From assembly GCA_958510875.1 (NCBI GenBank), contig OY294068.1, forward strand, positions 150,324,388 to 150,388,387: a DNA stretch of 64,000 nucleotides, given 5' to 3'. The stretch is from Endomychus coccineus. Its lineage: Eukaryota > Arthropoda > Insecta > Coleoptera > Endomychidae. A model generated the notes under the pieces. It saw nothing but the letters and a program-made list of their open reading frames with translations. It did no database searches and was not told the DNA's origin. Shown here piece by piece: positions 44,197 through 53,905 of this stretch (positions within the stretch are counted from its first letter, which is position 1; every line of letters begins with the position of its first letter). Position numbers and translations under genes: made by a program.

Positions 44197-44565
44197 CTAT
44201 ATGTACAGGAAACAATACATATGGAAACGTAATAGTTAACGACTTCTCGATACCCCGATTTTTAACGGTTTTTTCGATGTAACTCTGAAAGTATGAATGA
44301 TATTGATGATTATTATGAGACGAATCGATAGATCTATTTGATACCTACAACTTTCTTACATAACTTTTTCCGATCCGAGCTATAGTTTTTTAATTATTTG
44401 AGAAAAACCACTTTTTGCAACTTTGCCAATTTTTTAGGTTATGTTCGCCATTTCAGATCGAGTTGCATTTACCAGAAACTCATCTTTAAATTCAATTTCC
44501 TATACGCTCATATTTTTTTTCCAGGTATTAATTTCTGCACGCATTTCGGTCTATTGCTTGGACTA

Positions 44566-45408
44566 TTAAAGAGAACTGTATATCAGATTGTGAGACTGAA
44601 ACCTCTCCGTGCAAACTTTTGATTATTTATTTTGTTTCCTGAGCAAATAATGCATTAATCTAAAACTTCAAATCTCATTACATCTGAATATAATTATTCC
44701 TACGAGCTACGAGCTGATTCTATGAAGTAAATTAGCTTGGAAATGTAGCCGGACAGGCCTTGAAGGCTCTGAATAAATAATAATTTGAGTTTAATTTTGG
44801 CATAACTAGATTTCGACAACGAGTTAATGAAGCACTCAATAATACTAAATCAAATCGAGCAAATGTAAACTGCAAAATCCTAACAGAACATTTCGGTGTT
44901 ACCAGTGCCGTATTTACTTATTTATGAGACTCTGTATGACAGTCGAGCACATTATTCCCAAATGCCGACCTAAACTTGACTAATTTCCGCCACGTGCATC
45001 CGCTTGTCGCCGTTACTGCTATTGCCGCCCTACTGCCTCTTTTCGTTTCTAATAATATATTCAGCATTTCGGGAACTAAGTTTTGTAATTTTACCAACTA
45101 GATTTGTAGTAGTCTGGTTTACGACTAATCCGTTTATGTAGAACTAGCTTTTTATACTTTATTATGCTCGTAAATAAAAGGATACAATTAAGCATTTGCA
45201 TCTTGGCATACTGAATCCTAGAAATTGTTTTGTCTAGTGCTATCTTGGATTATGTTTATTGAGGAGCATAACCATATGTCAAACAGGGTGTAACTTCTAT
45301 TTTTGTTGTCTAGGAACATGTCCGACCTCATTACTTAAAACCTTTTCAATTTATTGCATTCTAAACTTACATTTAAATGTTTTACTCATTTCTTCGATTT
45401 GTATCGTA
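44566..45408. other. Unannotated stretch
   Basis: No coding domain or repeat boundary recognised. Confidence 0.45.
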
Positions 45409-45452
45409 CGTGAGGAATGGGAAAAGTCCCTGAAAGATGAAACAAGAAATGT
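45409..45452. mobile_element. mariner terminal repeat remnant
   Basis: GAAAAGTCCCTGAAAGATGA with AACAAGAAATG matches the mariner end at 36391-36430 (GTAAAAAGTCCCTGAAAAAT, GAAACAAGAAATG) with few changes. No transposase lies next to it. Confidence 0.55.
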
Positions 45453-45815
45453 TTTAAGTAAATTAGAACGGATTCAACAAAGACTCTTGAATATCATACA
45501 TAGCAATACTTTTGTATTAAATAAAAGACAATTATTTATAAGAGAATCCATACTGCATCATTGCTCGCACTTGGAAGAAAATTATCTTGCTTCGACCGTA
45601 AAAACCCAAATAATAGTATAAAACTTTGTGAAATTAACAAAACTATATTCAAAAAGTAGCCTATATATTGCTATAAAATCTTTTAATTTACTGCCTGCAA
45701 CTTTTAAAGAAATTGATGACATAACAAAATTGGTAAAAAAAAATTCAAAAAAATTGTATTCAGTGATAAAAATATCTCTCTTTCTGACATATTCTATGAA
45801 GAAATAAGAAATAAT
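45453..45815 (+). pseudogene. Possible non-LTR ORF2 C-terminal fragment
   Basis: Two plus-strand frames give KLERIQQRLLNIIHSNTFVL with NKRQLFIRESILHHC (to 45621) and then, in another frame, IAIKSFNLLPATFKEIDDI and KIVFSDKNISLSDIFYEE. The general layout (repeated IQxRxL...; SFNLLPATFKEI) resembles the C-terminal tail of insect non-LTR ORF2, comparable to the better preserved tail at 63573-63944. I am not sure of the family. Confidence 0.35.
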
Positions 45816-45954
45816 TAGTATATACATGCATATTTATTTATTTATCTATTTATTTATTCAATTACACTAGCTCAACGGGAGAAATCCCTTCTAGAGCTAG
45901 GGGTACATATAATATAATTATACAGTAGGAATTAAAATTAACTATTGTACACAG

Positions 45955-46653
45955 TATATATCTATGGTTTCGGCGTTTACGTAGTGTAAATTCATAATAC
46001 TTCAGAAGTTGGAGAATAAAACTCAAATTTTACACAAAACTTTTAACATTTAATTTAAAAATGCTGACAAATTGTTTCACCACACTGTGGCATTATCAAA
46101 GCGAGGAGTTATCAACTAAAGCTAAATCTAAAAGTATGTCCTTAAATATCAGGGATCAGAATGTGGTGCAAATTGAGGGATGGGGGTGGATAATGGTGGG
46201 AGTGTGTTTACAAAATTGTTAACAAGCGGTGAATTATATGTGTCGATTTGATCATTTAATATTACATTATTATTGTTTTTTGCGTGTTTCAAAATTTCTA
46301 TGGATTCTACATATTCAGGAAAAAGGACATAAACTTAATATATTAGAATCCATAGAAATTTTGAAACACGCAAAAAACAATAATAATGTAATATTAAATG
46401 ATCAAATCGACACATATAATTCACCGCTTGTTAACAATTTTGTAAACACACTCCCACCATTATCCACCCCCATCCCTCAATTTGCACCACATTCTGATCC
46501 CTGATATTTAAGGACATACTTTTAGATTTAGCTTTAGTTGATAACTCCTCGCTTTGATAATGCCACAGTGTGGTGAAACAATTTGTCAGCATTTTTAAAT
46601 TAAATGTTAAAAGTTTTGTGTAAAATTTGAGTTTTATTCTCCAACTTCTGAAG
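45955..46653 (+). mobile_element. Palindromic Penelope-like derivative with 314-bp arms (699 bp)
   Basis: A 12-bp target duplication TATTGTACACAG flanks it (45943-45954 and 46654-46665). The arms 45996-46309 and 46344-46657 appear identical by eye over 314 bp; the right arm's last four bases fall in the duplication. The spacer is 34 bp. A one-sided left tail of about 41 bp has GGTTTCGGCGTTTACGTAG. The right arm is the 3' end of the element in plus orientation: it encodes the last part of the endonuclease (KLNILESIEILKHAKNNNNV, ILNDQIDTYNSPLVNNFV) and a stop near 46502, then GATAATGCCACAGTGTGG. The left arm is its mirror image. Confidence 0.9.
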
Positions 46654-46665
46654 TATTGTACACAG

Positions 46666-47029
46666 CTTTACAAATGTCATTAGGGTTACAACAAACTATA
46701 TCAACAGTCAAACCGATCATCCTGTAGAATCTACACATTTGGAAAATTGGAGAAAATAATAACGTATTTGTTCCGCAGAGTAGTAGATAAAATGTTTGTG
46801 TGGAACGGGTGTGAGCAGATGTAACATGTAAATTCAGCCTTGAGAAAATCACAGGACAGTCAACCAGGTTATGAATGACCTCATAAAGGAATAAAATACT
46901 ATGAATTTCCCTACGTTTATATAACTCTTGACAAGAGAATCTATCTAATAGAGCCTGGTGGGAAAATCCAATAGATGGATAATTACCATCAGCTTTGAAG
47001 GCTAAATATTTTAGGAAACGCCGATTCAC
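46666..47029 (-). pseudogene. Jockey-like ORF2 C-terminal region
   Basis: The frame encodes MNRRFLKYLAFKADGNYPSI, LDRFSCQELYKRREIHSILF, then LYEVIHNLVDCPVIFSRLNL and IVCCNPNDICKAVYN. This is the region behind the RT in Jockey-type elements (RRxxxDxxFLYxxxNxxxDCP). It ends at the Penelope target duplication; before that insertion the stop would have followed almost at once. Its RT part lies upstream at 47337-47729 in the same orientation. Confidence 0.75.
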
Positions 47030-47336
47030 TCACTCTATTTTGTTTATATAAATTTTATAATGGGGGTTCCACACAATTGAAGCATATTCGAGCTTAGAAC
47101 GAACAAATGAATCATATAATATTGTTATTGAATCACAAACAATCGATTCAATGTGAGATGCAAATGACAATTTCACGTCAAACAAAACTCCCTCTGTCTC
47201 TGAAACTATAGGAACGAGGAAGAGCTAAGTTTGTAATTGTAAATAATAGGCGTAATTTTCTTGGTGAAAGTCATTACAATGCACTTACTAATTCTAAGCT
47301 GCAGATGATTTATTACACACCAAGTACTGAGTGCAT

Positions 47337-47729
47337 TCAAGTCTTGTGCTTTACTGCCGAGTAAAGTTTTAAATCGTCTGCGTAAAGAAGAAAATAACAG
47401 ACAAATAAAGAAGAAATGTCATTTCTAAACAAAGTGAATAGGAATGGTCCAAGTACTGACCCTTGAGGTACACCTGAAGTAGCATGAAATGAATACGATT
47501 TAAAACCTCTATACTCTACATATTGATATCTAGAACTTAGCTCAGGGATCCAAAATTCAATCAAATGATTTGTAAATCCAAAGCTAGACATTTTATTCAA
47601 TAAAATAATGTGATCCATTTTATCAAATGCCTTAGCAAAATCGAGGTAGATACAATCAACCTGGCCACGTTCATCAATAACATCGGCCAAGTATTGACTG
47701 TGGCAACCTAAGTTGCTACATTTGCTCAT
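47337..47729 (-). pseudogene. Jockey-like reverse transcriptase fragment
   Basis: A 130-codon open frame: QVDCIYLDFAKAFDKMDHII contains the first catalytic Asp (DFAKAFD). GFKSYSFHATSGVPQGSVLG and PFLFTLFRNDISSLF give the SGVPQGSxLGPxLF motif. LLYADDLKLYSAV carries the YADD box. So all three catalytic Asp residues are present, and no stop interrupts the frame. The fingers part is missing because of 5' truncation, and the thumb connects to the C-terminal piece after a short gap with frame breaks. Confidence 0.9.
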
Positions 47730-47765
47730 TGTAATTATCTCAAGACTCTCAGGAACATTTACTAT

Positions 47766-48061
47766 AGTTGAATGTAACGTGAACTTAATTTCAATAATAA
47801 CATTTGAATTTAAATTTAAGAATATGATAAACTTAATACTTGATATTCAATTTTGTTTGTGATTTTAGTTTAGGACTCACACCCACACACAGGGTACATT
47901 GGAACTCTTTGTGGGTGGTGCATATATGCATGCATAATATTTTTCTAATGCTATATGTTTTGCAAAAAGATTCTGAATCAAGTTATTGCTATATTGTTAT
48001 GATTTATTTGGACAAAACTTATTTGATTTCTCAACATAATTTTCTAGTAACTCGATACACT
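47766..48061. other. Unannotated short stretch
   Basis: No features recognised. Confidence 0.4.
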
Positions 48062-49058
48062 TCGTTCAACTTTCTTCTAATTTTTCGGTCCCTTCCAAAT
48101 TATACGATTTCGTCAATCCTTCAAAATAGGCGTTTGTTTCAGCGATGAACTCATTATTGGATTCAAATCTCTTTCCGTCGAGCCATTTCTTCAAGTTTGG
48201 AAATAGATAAAATTCGCAGGGGGCCAAATCTGGAGAATATGGTGGATAACGAATCAATTCGTATCGCGCAATTTATGCAATTTTGCCATTGCGACTTCGA
48301 ACCTGTTTGCCGGTGAGTTGTCCCGGTAGAAGAGCACTTTTTTCTTTGACGAATGCAGCCGCTTTCGCTTCAAATCGGCGTCGAAATTATCCAACCGTTC
48401 TGCCTAATTTACGCCGGTGATTGTTCTGATCTTTTCAAGGGAATCAATCGATATGAACGATATCGTGTGTATCCCGAAAAACTGAACTGTCGCCATGACT
48501 TTGTTGGCCATTAAACCCACTTGGGCCTCTTTCGGCTCCGATTCGACAGGACAAGCCCACTGTTTCGACTGTTCTCTGGTTTCTGGTGTGTTGTGATGGA
48601 TTCATATTCCGTCCACCGTTACGAAACGGCTCAAAAAGTTCTTTTTATCGCACTTGAACATCGCCAAACACTCCTTTGATTTTGTCACACGGTCGCGCTT
48701 ATTGTCAATAGAGAGCAAATCTGGCAGATATATTTCTCATATTCACAAATTTATGCAAAATTTTCCGTATCGATTCTATTAAGATGTCCATAGTCTCAGC
48801 AATTTCGTGCACTTTAGCTCGCCGATCGTTCAATATCATACCATGGATTTTATCGATGATTTCTGGCAATGCAACCTCAATTGCACGACCAGAACGTTCG
48901 GCGTCCTTTGTGATTATACTACAGCAACGAAAATCAGTAAGTCACTTGTGAATCGTTCCAATCGATGGTGATGACTCCCCATAATGTTAAACAAATGATG
49001 CTCTGATTTACGTAATGTTTTTACCACGCAAGAAATAATGTTTAATCAAGATGCGAAT
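48062..49058 (-). pseudogene. mariner remnant, both termini lost
   Basis: Minus-strand transposase: 48257-48066 gives MIRYPPYSPDLAPCEFYLFP with NLKKWLDGKRFESNNEFIAE, the C-terminal DD34D region (the last Asp is replaced by Glu: SPDLAPCE). Further upstream, FDADLKRKRLHSSKKKVLFY near 48385-48335 and other pieces run to the N-terminus near 49050. It starts at the same place in the gene as the copy at 36480 and ends at TTTAATCAAGATGCGAATGT. The terminal repeats are missing on both sides. This copy shows the uninterrupted sequence at the site where the Harbinger at 37236 inserted. Confidence 0.85.
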
Positions 49059-49377
49059 GTATAATAATATTAATAATATAATCAAATTTACATTTGCGAT
49101 TGCAAGCTTTGAAACTAATTTGCAACAAATTTACAACAAATTTGAGGTTTTAATTGAGCTTATAACGGTCACCTTATGAACTTTACTTTGGTAACTTTCA
49201 ATCTCAAAGTTTTCTCAAGTTTGCATACTTTTGGTAGTTATTAAACTCGTTACTTTCATTCATACGCTTGAGTTATATTCACTGTAAATTTGCAAATTTG
49301 AGGTTATCGACCATTATTATAAACAACTTTGAAAACATTCAATCCTAAGCTTATGTCAAGTTTCCATTTTTTTTGAA
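49059..49377. other. Unannotated AT-rich stretch
   Basis: A short degenerate direct repeat (TTTGCAA..., TTTGAGGTTnT) is visible around 49110-49310. No gene. Confidence 0.4.
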
Positions 49378-49572
49378 TTATGTTTGATAAACATAGTGTG
49401 AACCAGCGGGGGAATGTTGAGAGGAGATAGGCATTCCAATTTTTCTTGAAGGTTTGGAGGTTATAGGTAAGACCTCACTAGGCAAAAATTTCCAGGACAT
49501 CGTCGTTCGATAGAAAAATAAAGTTTGGTTGAGTGAACACCTTTGAAGCTGGATATGGAGATTATTTAGCAA
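49378..49572 (-). pseudogene. Non-LTR ORF2 C-terminal scrap
   Basis: LFFYRTTMSWKFLPSEVLPI resembles the last part of the CR1/Jockey-group element at 10804-12655 (there IYLVRSFPMPSSKILMLIS in a shifted frame). The stretch is about 60 codons and ends at a mariner remnant. It is too short to place firmly. Confidence 0.4.
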
Positions 49573-49579
49573 ACTTTCT

Positions 49580-50276
49580 CTGTTGACAACAAGCGAGACC
49601 GTGTGACAACTTCAAAGGAGTGTTCAGGGCGCGATAAGATGAACTTTTTTGCGCCGTTTCTTAACCATGGGTCCATCACAACTTACCAGAGATCAAAGAA
49701 CAGTCGAAACAGTGAACTTGTCCTGGCGAATCGAAGCCGAAAAAGGCCAAAGTGGGTTTATCGGGCAACAAAATCATGACGACAGTTTTTCAGGATGTAT
49801 ACTGTATCCTCCATATCGATTGCCTCGAAAAGGGCAAAACAATCACCGGCGTATAATATGCAGATCTGTTGGATCGATTCAACGATGATTTGAAGCGGAA
49901 GCGGCTGTATTTGTCAAAGAGAAAAGTGCTCTTTCACCAGGACAATGCACCGGCCACAGGTCCGCAGTCGCAGTGACAAAATTGCATGAATTGCGCTACG
50001 AATTGGTTCGTCATCCACCATATTCTCCGGATTTACCCCCCTGGGATTGTTATATATAACTTGAAGAAATGGCCAGGCGGAAAGAAATTAGGCTCCAACG
50101 ATGGCTGATACAAACGCCTATCTTGGATTACCGAAATCGTATCATTTGGAAGGGATCGAAAAATTGGAAAAACGTTGGACGTATCGGCCGATTATGTTCA
50201 GAAATAAAACAAGTTTCAACCAAATGAATCATTTCTTATTTCATTTTTCGGGAACTTTCCACCTTGCCCTCGTAAG
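49580..50276 (+). pseudogene. mariner remnant, 5'-truncated, with intact right terminus
   Basis: Plus-strand transposase in shifting frames: DNKRDRVTTSKECS near 49587, ICRSVGSIQR near 49860, then a frame with FHQDNAPAT near 49935 holding the second catalytic Asp. ELVRHPPYSPDLPPWDCY near 50000-50050 carries the third. NLKKWPGGKKLGSNDG follows. The right end reads CGGGAACTTTCCACCTTGCC then CTCG|TA at 50276, the same terminus as the 36387 copy. It is oriented opposite to the mariner remnant at 48062-49058, about 0.5 kb away. Confidence 0.85.
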
Positions 50277-50299
50277 TATTAATCCTAGTCTATTCTCTT

Positions 50300-50520
50300 G
50301 AAAAATCATTGGATTCTTTGCAATCATCATATATAAACACGCCGGTATTATAATCAGCGCAAAGCCGTTATGCGCACTGACAACAAATCGTCTAATCCAT
50401 TTTTCACTAGCTGCGGAATCCTCGAAAGTGTCATTACAGATAAGACACGGTATCGATTTCTCATCTGGATCGACTTTCTCTTTTGGGGTGTCATTTGCAA
50501 CATAGATATATATTATCACT
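50300..50520 (-). pseudogene. Possible pogo-like transposase C-terminal zinc-binding scrap
   Basis: TPKEKVDPDEKSIPCLICND followed by TFEDSAASEKWIRRFVVSAH resembles the C-terminal CxxC...SxxxEKWIxCxxCxxWxH tail of pogo/CENP-B-type (DDE_1) transposases. The second Cys pair is replaced (RRFVVSA). No catalytic domain is nearby. Function lost. It starts within 30 bp of the mariner end. Confidence 0.4.
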
Positions 50521-50590
50521 ATGCATGGTCACGAGTCTTTTTGCCCGATTTGCTCAAATTGCATTGCGGTAAATATTTACTATTATAGCG

Positions 50591-51801
50591 ATATATATGC
50601 ACGCAACCGTGGAAAAAGTGATATTGTATGGTATCAAGTTGGTGTACTAAGCCAAAGAAAGTGAATATTTGCGTTTCCAGTAAGTGTATTTCTCACACCA
50701 CAGGCCTCAAGTTTTCAGTGAGGGAGTATTCTGAACTATTGAGAACAAACTCAACTTCAATAAACTTCATTATATTATCATTATGTGGCGAAAATCCTTT
50801 CGCGCGGACTACAAATCTACCTGACTAAGGTAAAGACTGATACCATTTCCGAATGCATATCACAATAGAATATATTGGGGTTGTTCCTATATCCCAGTAT
50901 GCTGTATTAATCCGGATCTCCCCTATATAAACATAATAATATAATATAGGAATTGTAATATAAAAATTCCTTATTATGAATTTTTTGTCAATTCCGCTCC
51001 ACTACGGAAAGAAAATTTTCCAGGATTAGTTTAGGTTTTCGATACTATTGAATATTCATATTTTATTATAGCGTTGTGAAAAATATCATTTACCTAATTT
51101 TATTCCTTCCGTTGTGACGAAGCTCAAAAATATTCAATAATTATTTAATGGGAAACACGTATATTGATCATGAATTTTAGATGGATAGTAACGGGTGAAG
51201 ACATCCGTGTAGTAGAAGGATCATTCATTTCAATTCGTAAACCGCGTATATTTGATTCCATTTAAAACAGTGCATATTTAATCACAACATAAGATAACGA
51301 AACAAATGTCGTTGAGCATAAAAACCACGGCACACAATTTAGGAACTGGTGGAACATCATTCGCGCGAAATGAGCAGAAAAAGGGGTCGGCTGAAACTAG
51401 TGGAGCACCTCGATTGATATAACAGAGCGACTCGCAAGTTACATTAATTAATTAGTCAGACTGAATAAGAGAAAGTGAGGGAGTATTCTGAGCAGTTGTA
51501 TCGACAAAATCGGAAAGTTATTGTGCCGCCAGTTACCATTGAAGTTAGGTATCATTGTAGTATTAGGTAAATGGTAATTTTTGCTAATTGAGTTAGTGGT
51601 TTTGCTCGCAATACGGCCTTGTAATCTCAAATCTCTTTTAATTAGTAATTGTAATTGTTGTATTGTACCTGATAAGTTCATCCTGTTCAAATTTCCATAA
51701 CGTTCCGATAAACCTAATTATTTTATGTACCGATAAACGTATAATTGAATTTATCAAGTAATTGTATTGTGTTAGAGGGTATGAATGATTAGAGTGCAAG
51801 G
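50591..51801. other. Unannotated AT-rich stretch
   Basis: No gene recognised. An 18-bp direct repeat AGTGAGGGAGTATTCTGA occurs at about 50718 and again at about 51474, 756 bp apart. Confidence 0.4.
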
Positions 51802-52190
51802 GAATCACGACACATCAATATACACTGGGTCTACCCAGAAATAAGGGTGTGTCGTAGATAGTTCACCGCCAGGGTCTACACGCTGTGACTACCCGGAAGA
51901 AGGCTCTTAACGAGGAATTGAGTGAAAGTGAATCACGACACACCAATATACACTGTGTCTACCCGGAAATAAGGGTGCGTTGTAGATAGTCCACCGCTAC
52001 GGTCTACACGCTGTCTCTAGCCGGAAGTAGGCTCTGAAGGGGGATGTATGTTCAAGAGTCGTAATATCCACTGTACACGCTGTGTCTACCCAGAAGTAAC
52101 GTGGTATTGCTGACGAGGTAATTATAATTCTAACATGCTGCGACTACCCGGAAGTAAGAGTTACAATTGCCAAATTTATGTGTGGTAAGT
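51802..52190. repeat. Tandem repeat, 128-bp units with CTACCCGGAAGTAA motif
   Basis: Unit 1 starts GAATCACGACACATCAATAT at 51802, unit 2 GAATCACGACACACCAATAT at 51930, then a partial third. Within units TGTCTACCCGGAAnTAAG and GGTCTACACGCTGTnnCTA alternate, so the 128-bp period itself contains two related half-units. The motif CTACCCaGAAGTAAC recurs near 52086 and CTACCCGGAAGTAAG near 52144. No coding. Confidence 0.75.
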
Positions 52191-52809
52191 CCCTGGCACT
52201 GTCGTACAATTACCGGTGAGACCGTTGTTGAGAATCTGCGCGTACTCATCTGAGAGAAATGCAGAATAAATGAATCTCAGTATTCACCATAATTGAAAAA
52301 TACCAAAAAGATTACAGATATTATGCGGGGGGGATATGTATTGCAAAGGGACCATTACAACTCAAATACCTGCTTCCACTTGCTATGCTTGACTATTGGT
52401 TTTCAAGGCTATAATAAGGAAATAGCCTGCTTGAACCGCTTTCTCTGCGATTAATGTTTCTGAGCTTCCTTGTGCTTTTCCCGGGTCGGGGTAAATTATT
52501 ATTATATCGACAGAGTCAAATATTTATCAATGTTAAAGCTTCCTGCATAAATAAACTCATTATTGGGAAGTTCCGTGTTTGTTTAACATAACTTTCTGCA
52601 ACATCATTTAAGTAGCCGAGAAGTAACCAAGTATTAATTGCAATTAAAGCCTGCAATTCTAATACTATTCAGTCGGCCCTATAGACCCATGGCTACTTAC
52701 TTCACTGAGGCTACCCTGGGACAAGGATATGCATAGATAGCACTCAGATACGCTTTGTACTGAGGGCCCTAGTAGAAGTCCTCAACGAGGAGTAAACTTA
52801 AAAAAAAAA
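52191..52809. other. Unannotated stretch
   Basis: No coding domain recognised. It lies between the tandem repeat and the Helentron-like element. Confidence 0.4.
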
Positions 52810-53905
52810 ACTAGTGGCACTCTCGGGCTGCCGCGGTAAAGCTATTGCATAGCATTTTTTATCAACTTATGCAATTATAATTATTTATTTATTTTTTATT
52901 TATGCAGTATTTTTTTTCTTTGATATTAATTCAAGTTACACTTTTTGAGCGTGGTGACCGATAAGAAAACAATTTTTTTTCTTTTATTGAATAACTGAGA
53001 AGTTAATATCGTTCAAAATATTTTTATTATCTTACAATACATGTAGGTTATTCAGAAATTTTTATCATTGAAACTATAGGTTTATGGTAACTGAAATAAG
53101 AAACATAAGTTTGAGACTTGATATCCTCTAAATATCTGGAAAATACCGCGTCAATGGTGGTCCCATATTTTGTTGTGGATTCTTGTGGATCATTATTCAT
53201 TTTCAAATTCAATTTTTCTGAAAGAAAAGTTGTCAACCGCTCTGATTTTTTATCAGCGAAGTTGATGTTGAAATCGCCAGCCAAGATAACTGGACATTTA
53301 TTACCATTTGTACCAAGTATTTTCGAACCTTCTCCAGAGTACTCCAGTAAAGTGCGATGAATAAAATGCTCTACCTCGTCCAATTTTGGATTCGGATAAA
53401 TGGAAATTGCTACCATGACTATGTGTAGGCCATTTCTAAGTTTGCATAAGCACGCCCAAATATCTCCAACAAATGAGCGCCTAACATTAACATCGCTAAC
53501 GTGTGCAATATTTATTCCAATATTCGGAGTCATAATATTAGTAACATTATTATTATTTTGGTCAAAACGGACCCCACCTTTTGGAACAGTATCTACAACA
53601 GTATATATACCTACATGTATACTTACGGGGCGCACATGCGGTGACTGTGGCATTATGAAGATATGATAGATACCTATACACCTATATACTTTCTCACAAA
53701 CAGCTGCTTACGTATTCGTCCGATTTCGGAGCAGCTCGTCTCGATCCGTGTGAGCTTCGTACAGTCGTACCATATACATACCAGTTAAGCGAACGCTCGG
53801 TTGAGCTACATGGTAGGCGGAGTGGGGGTGTTAGGTTATTTTCGTTACGGAATTTCTTGATTCGGTCGCCGCGCTCAAAGCCCACGATAAAAGCTATGCA
53901 ATAAC
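52810..53905 (-). mobile_element. Possible Helentron-type (Helitron2) element
   Basis: CTAGTGGCACTCTCGGGCTG and CCGCGGTAAAGCTATTGCAT at 52812-52853 have the look of an end sequence of insect Helitron-related elements as I recall them. CCCACGATAAAAGCTATGCA then ATAAC at 53881-53905 is a related block on the other side. The endonuclease frame 53653-53048 lies between. No Rep/helicase part is present. The boundaries are approximate and the class call is inference. Confidence 0.35.
53048..53653 (-). CDS. Endonuclease/exonuclease/phosphatase-family protein, N-truncated
   Basis: A 201-codon open frame, the longest intact one in the window apart from the RT fragments. Visible parts: PVSIHVGIYTVVDTVPKGGV near the start, CPVILAGDFNINFADKKSER at about residues 136-155 with the GDFN metal-binding motif, ESTTKYGTTIDAVFSRYLED at about 170-190 and FVSYFSYHKPIVS-like YVSYFSYHKPIVS near the end, which supplies the catalytic His. 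These are features of the EEP fold. The N-terminal Asn and Glu catalytic residues are missing, so the enzyme is likely inactive or encoded by a further upstream exon. I recall this type as the endonuclease attached to PIF1-like helicases of Helentrons, which fits the flanks. The frame has no stop in 200 codons, so it is recent or selected. Confidence 0.65.
   Translation of the reverse strand: MPQSPHVRPVSIHVGIYTVVDTVPKGGVRFDQNNNNVTNIMTPNIGINIAHVSDVNVRRSFVGDIWACLCKLRNGLHIVMVAISIYPNPKLDEVEHFIHRTLLEYSGEGSKILGTNGNKCPVILAGDFNINFADKKSERLTTFLSEKLNLKMNNDPQESTTKYGTTIDAVFSRYLEDIKSQTYVSYFSYHKPIVSMIKISE

Larger units (their letters stand above)
39213..44565. mobile_element. Foldback element copy 2 with long inverted arms and coding middle
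   Basis: Left arm 39213 to about 40240. Right arm about 42005-42706 plus 44201-44565 after a later insertion. The arms pair along nearly all their length, for example GGCGAACATAACC near 39289 with GGTTATGTTCGCC near 44437, TAGAAATTGAGTAACAAA near 39949 with TTTGTTACTCAATTTCTA near 42173, and TCTGGGGTAGCTCGACGAGA near 40120 with its degenerate counterpart near 42060. The terminus GGTATTAATTTCTGCACGCA at 44525 also ends copy 1. The middle holds decayed coding sequence (41073-41835), a Penelope palindrome, and the right arm holds an LTR-like insertion. Confidence 0.75.
45833..47765 (-). mobile_element. Jockey-like non-LTR retrotransposon, 5'-truncated, split by Penelope palindrome
   Basis: Minus-strand element whose 3' end is marked by an (AAAT)n-like tail, TATTTATTTATTTATCTATT on the plus strand at 45833-45856. 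A 3'-UTR follows with GGGAGAAATCCC and AGCTCTAG blocks (45880-45900). ORF2 is in two pieces, 47729-47337 (RT) and 47029-46666 (C-terminus). The Penelope insertion 45955-46653 lies at the very end of the ORF: the reading VYN is followed by a stop in the 3' flank. The 5' end stops near 47765. Confidence 0.8.

Noticed and set aside
45259..45621. One continuous 120-codon gene
   Set aside because: Its first third runs through a mariner terminal repeat remnant, so only the second part may be retrotransposon coding sequence.
51802..52190. CRISPR-like repeated array
   Set aside because: Units are about 128 bp, diverged and contiguous without unique spacers. The host is clearly eukaryotic.
53118..53666. 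Plus-strand frames of 80 and 88 codons
   Set aside because: Both are antisense to the EEP endonuclease frame, which has recognisable motifs.
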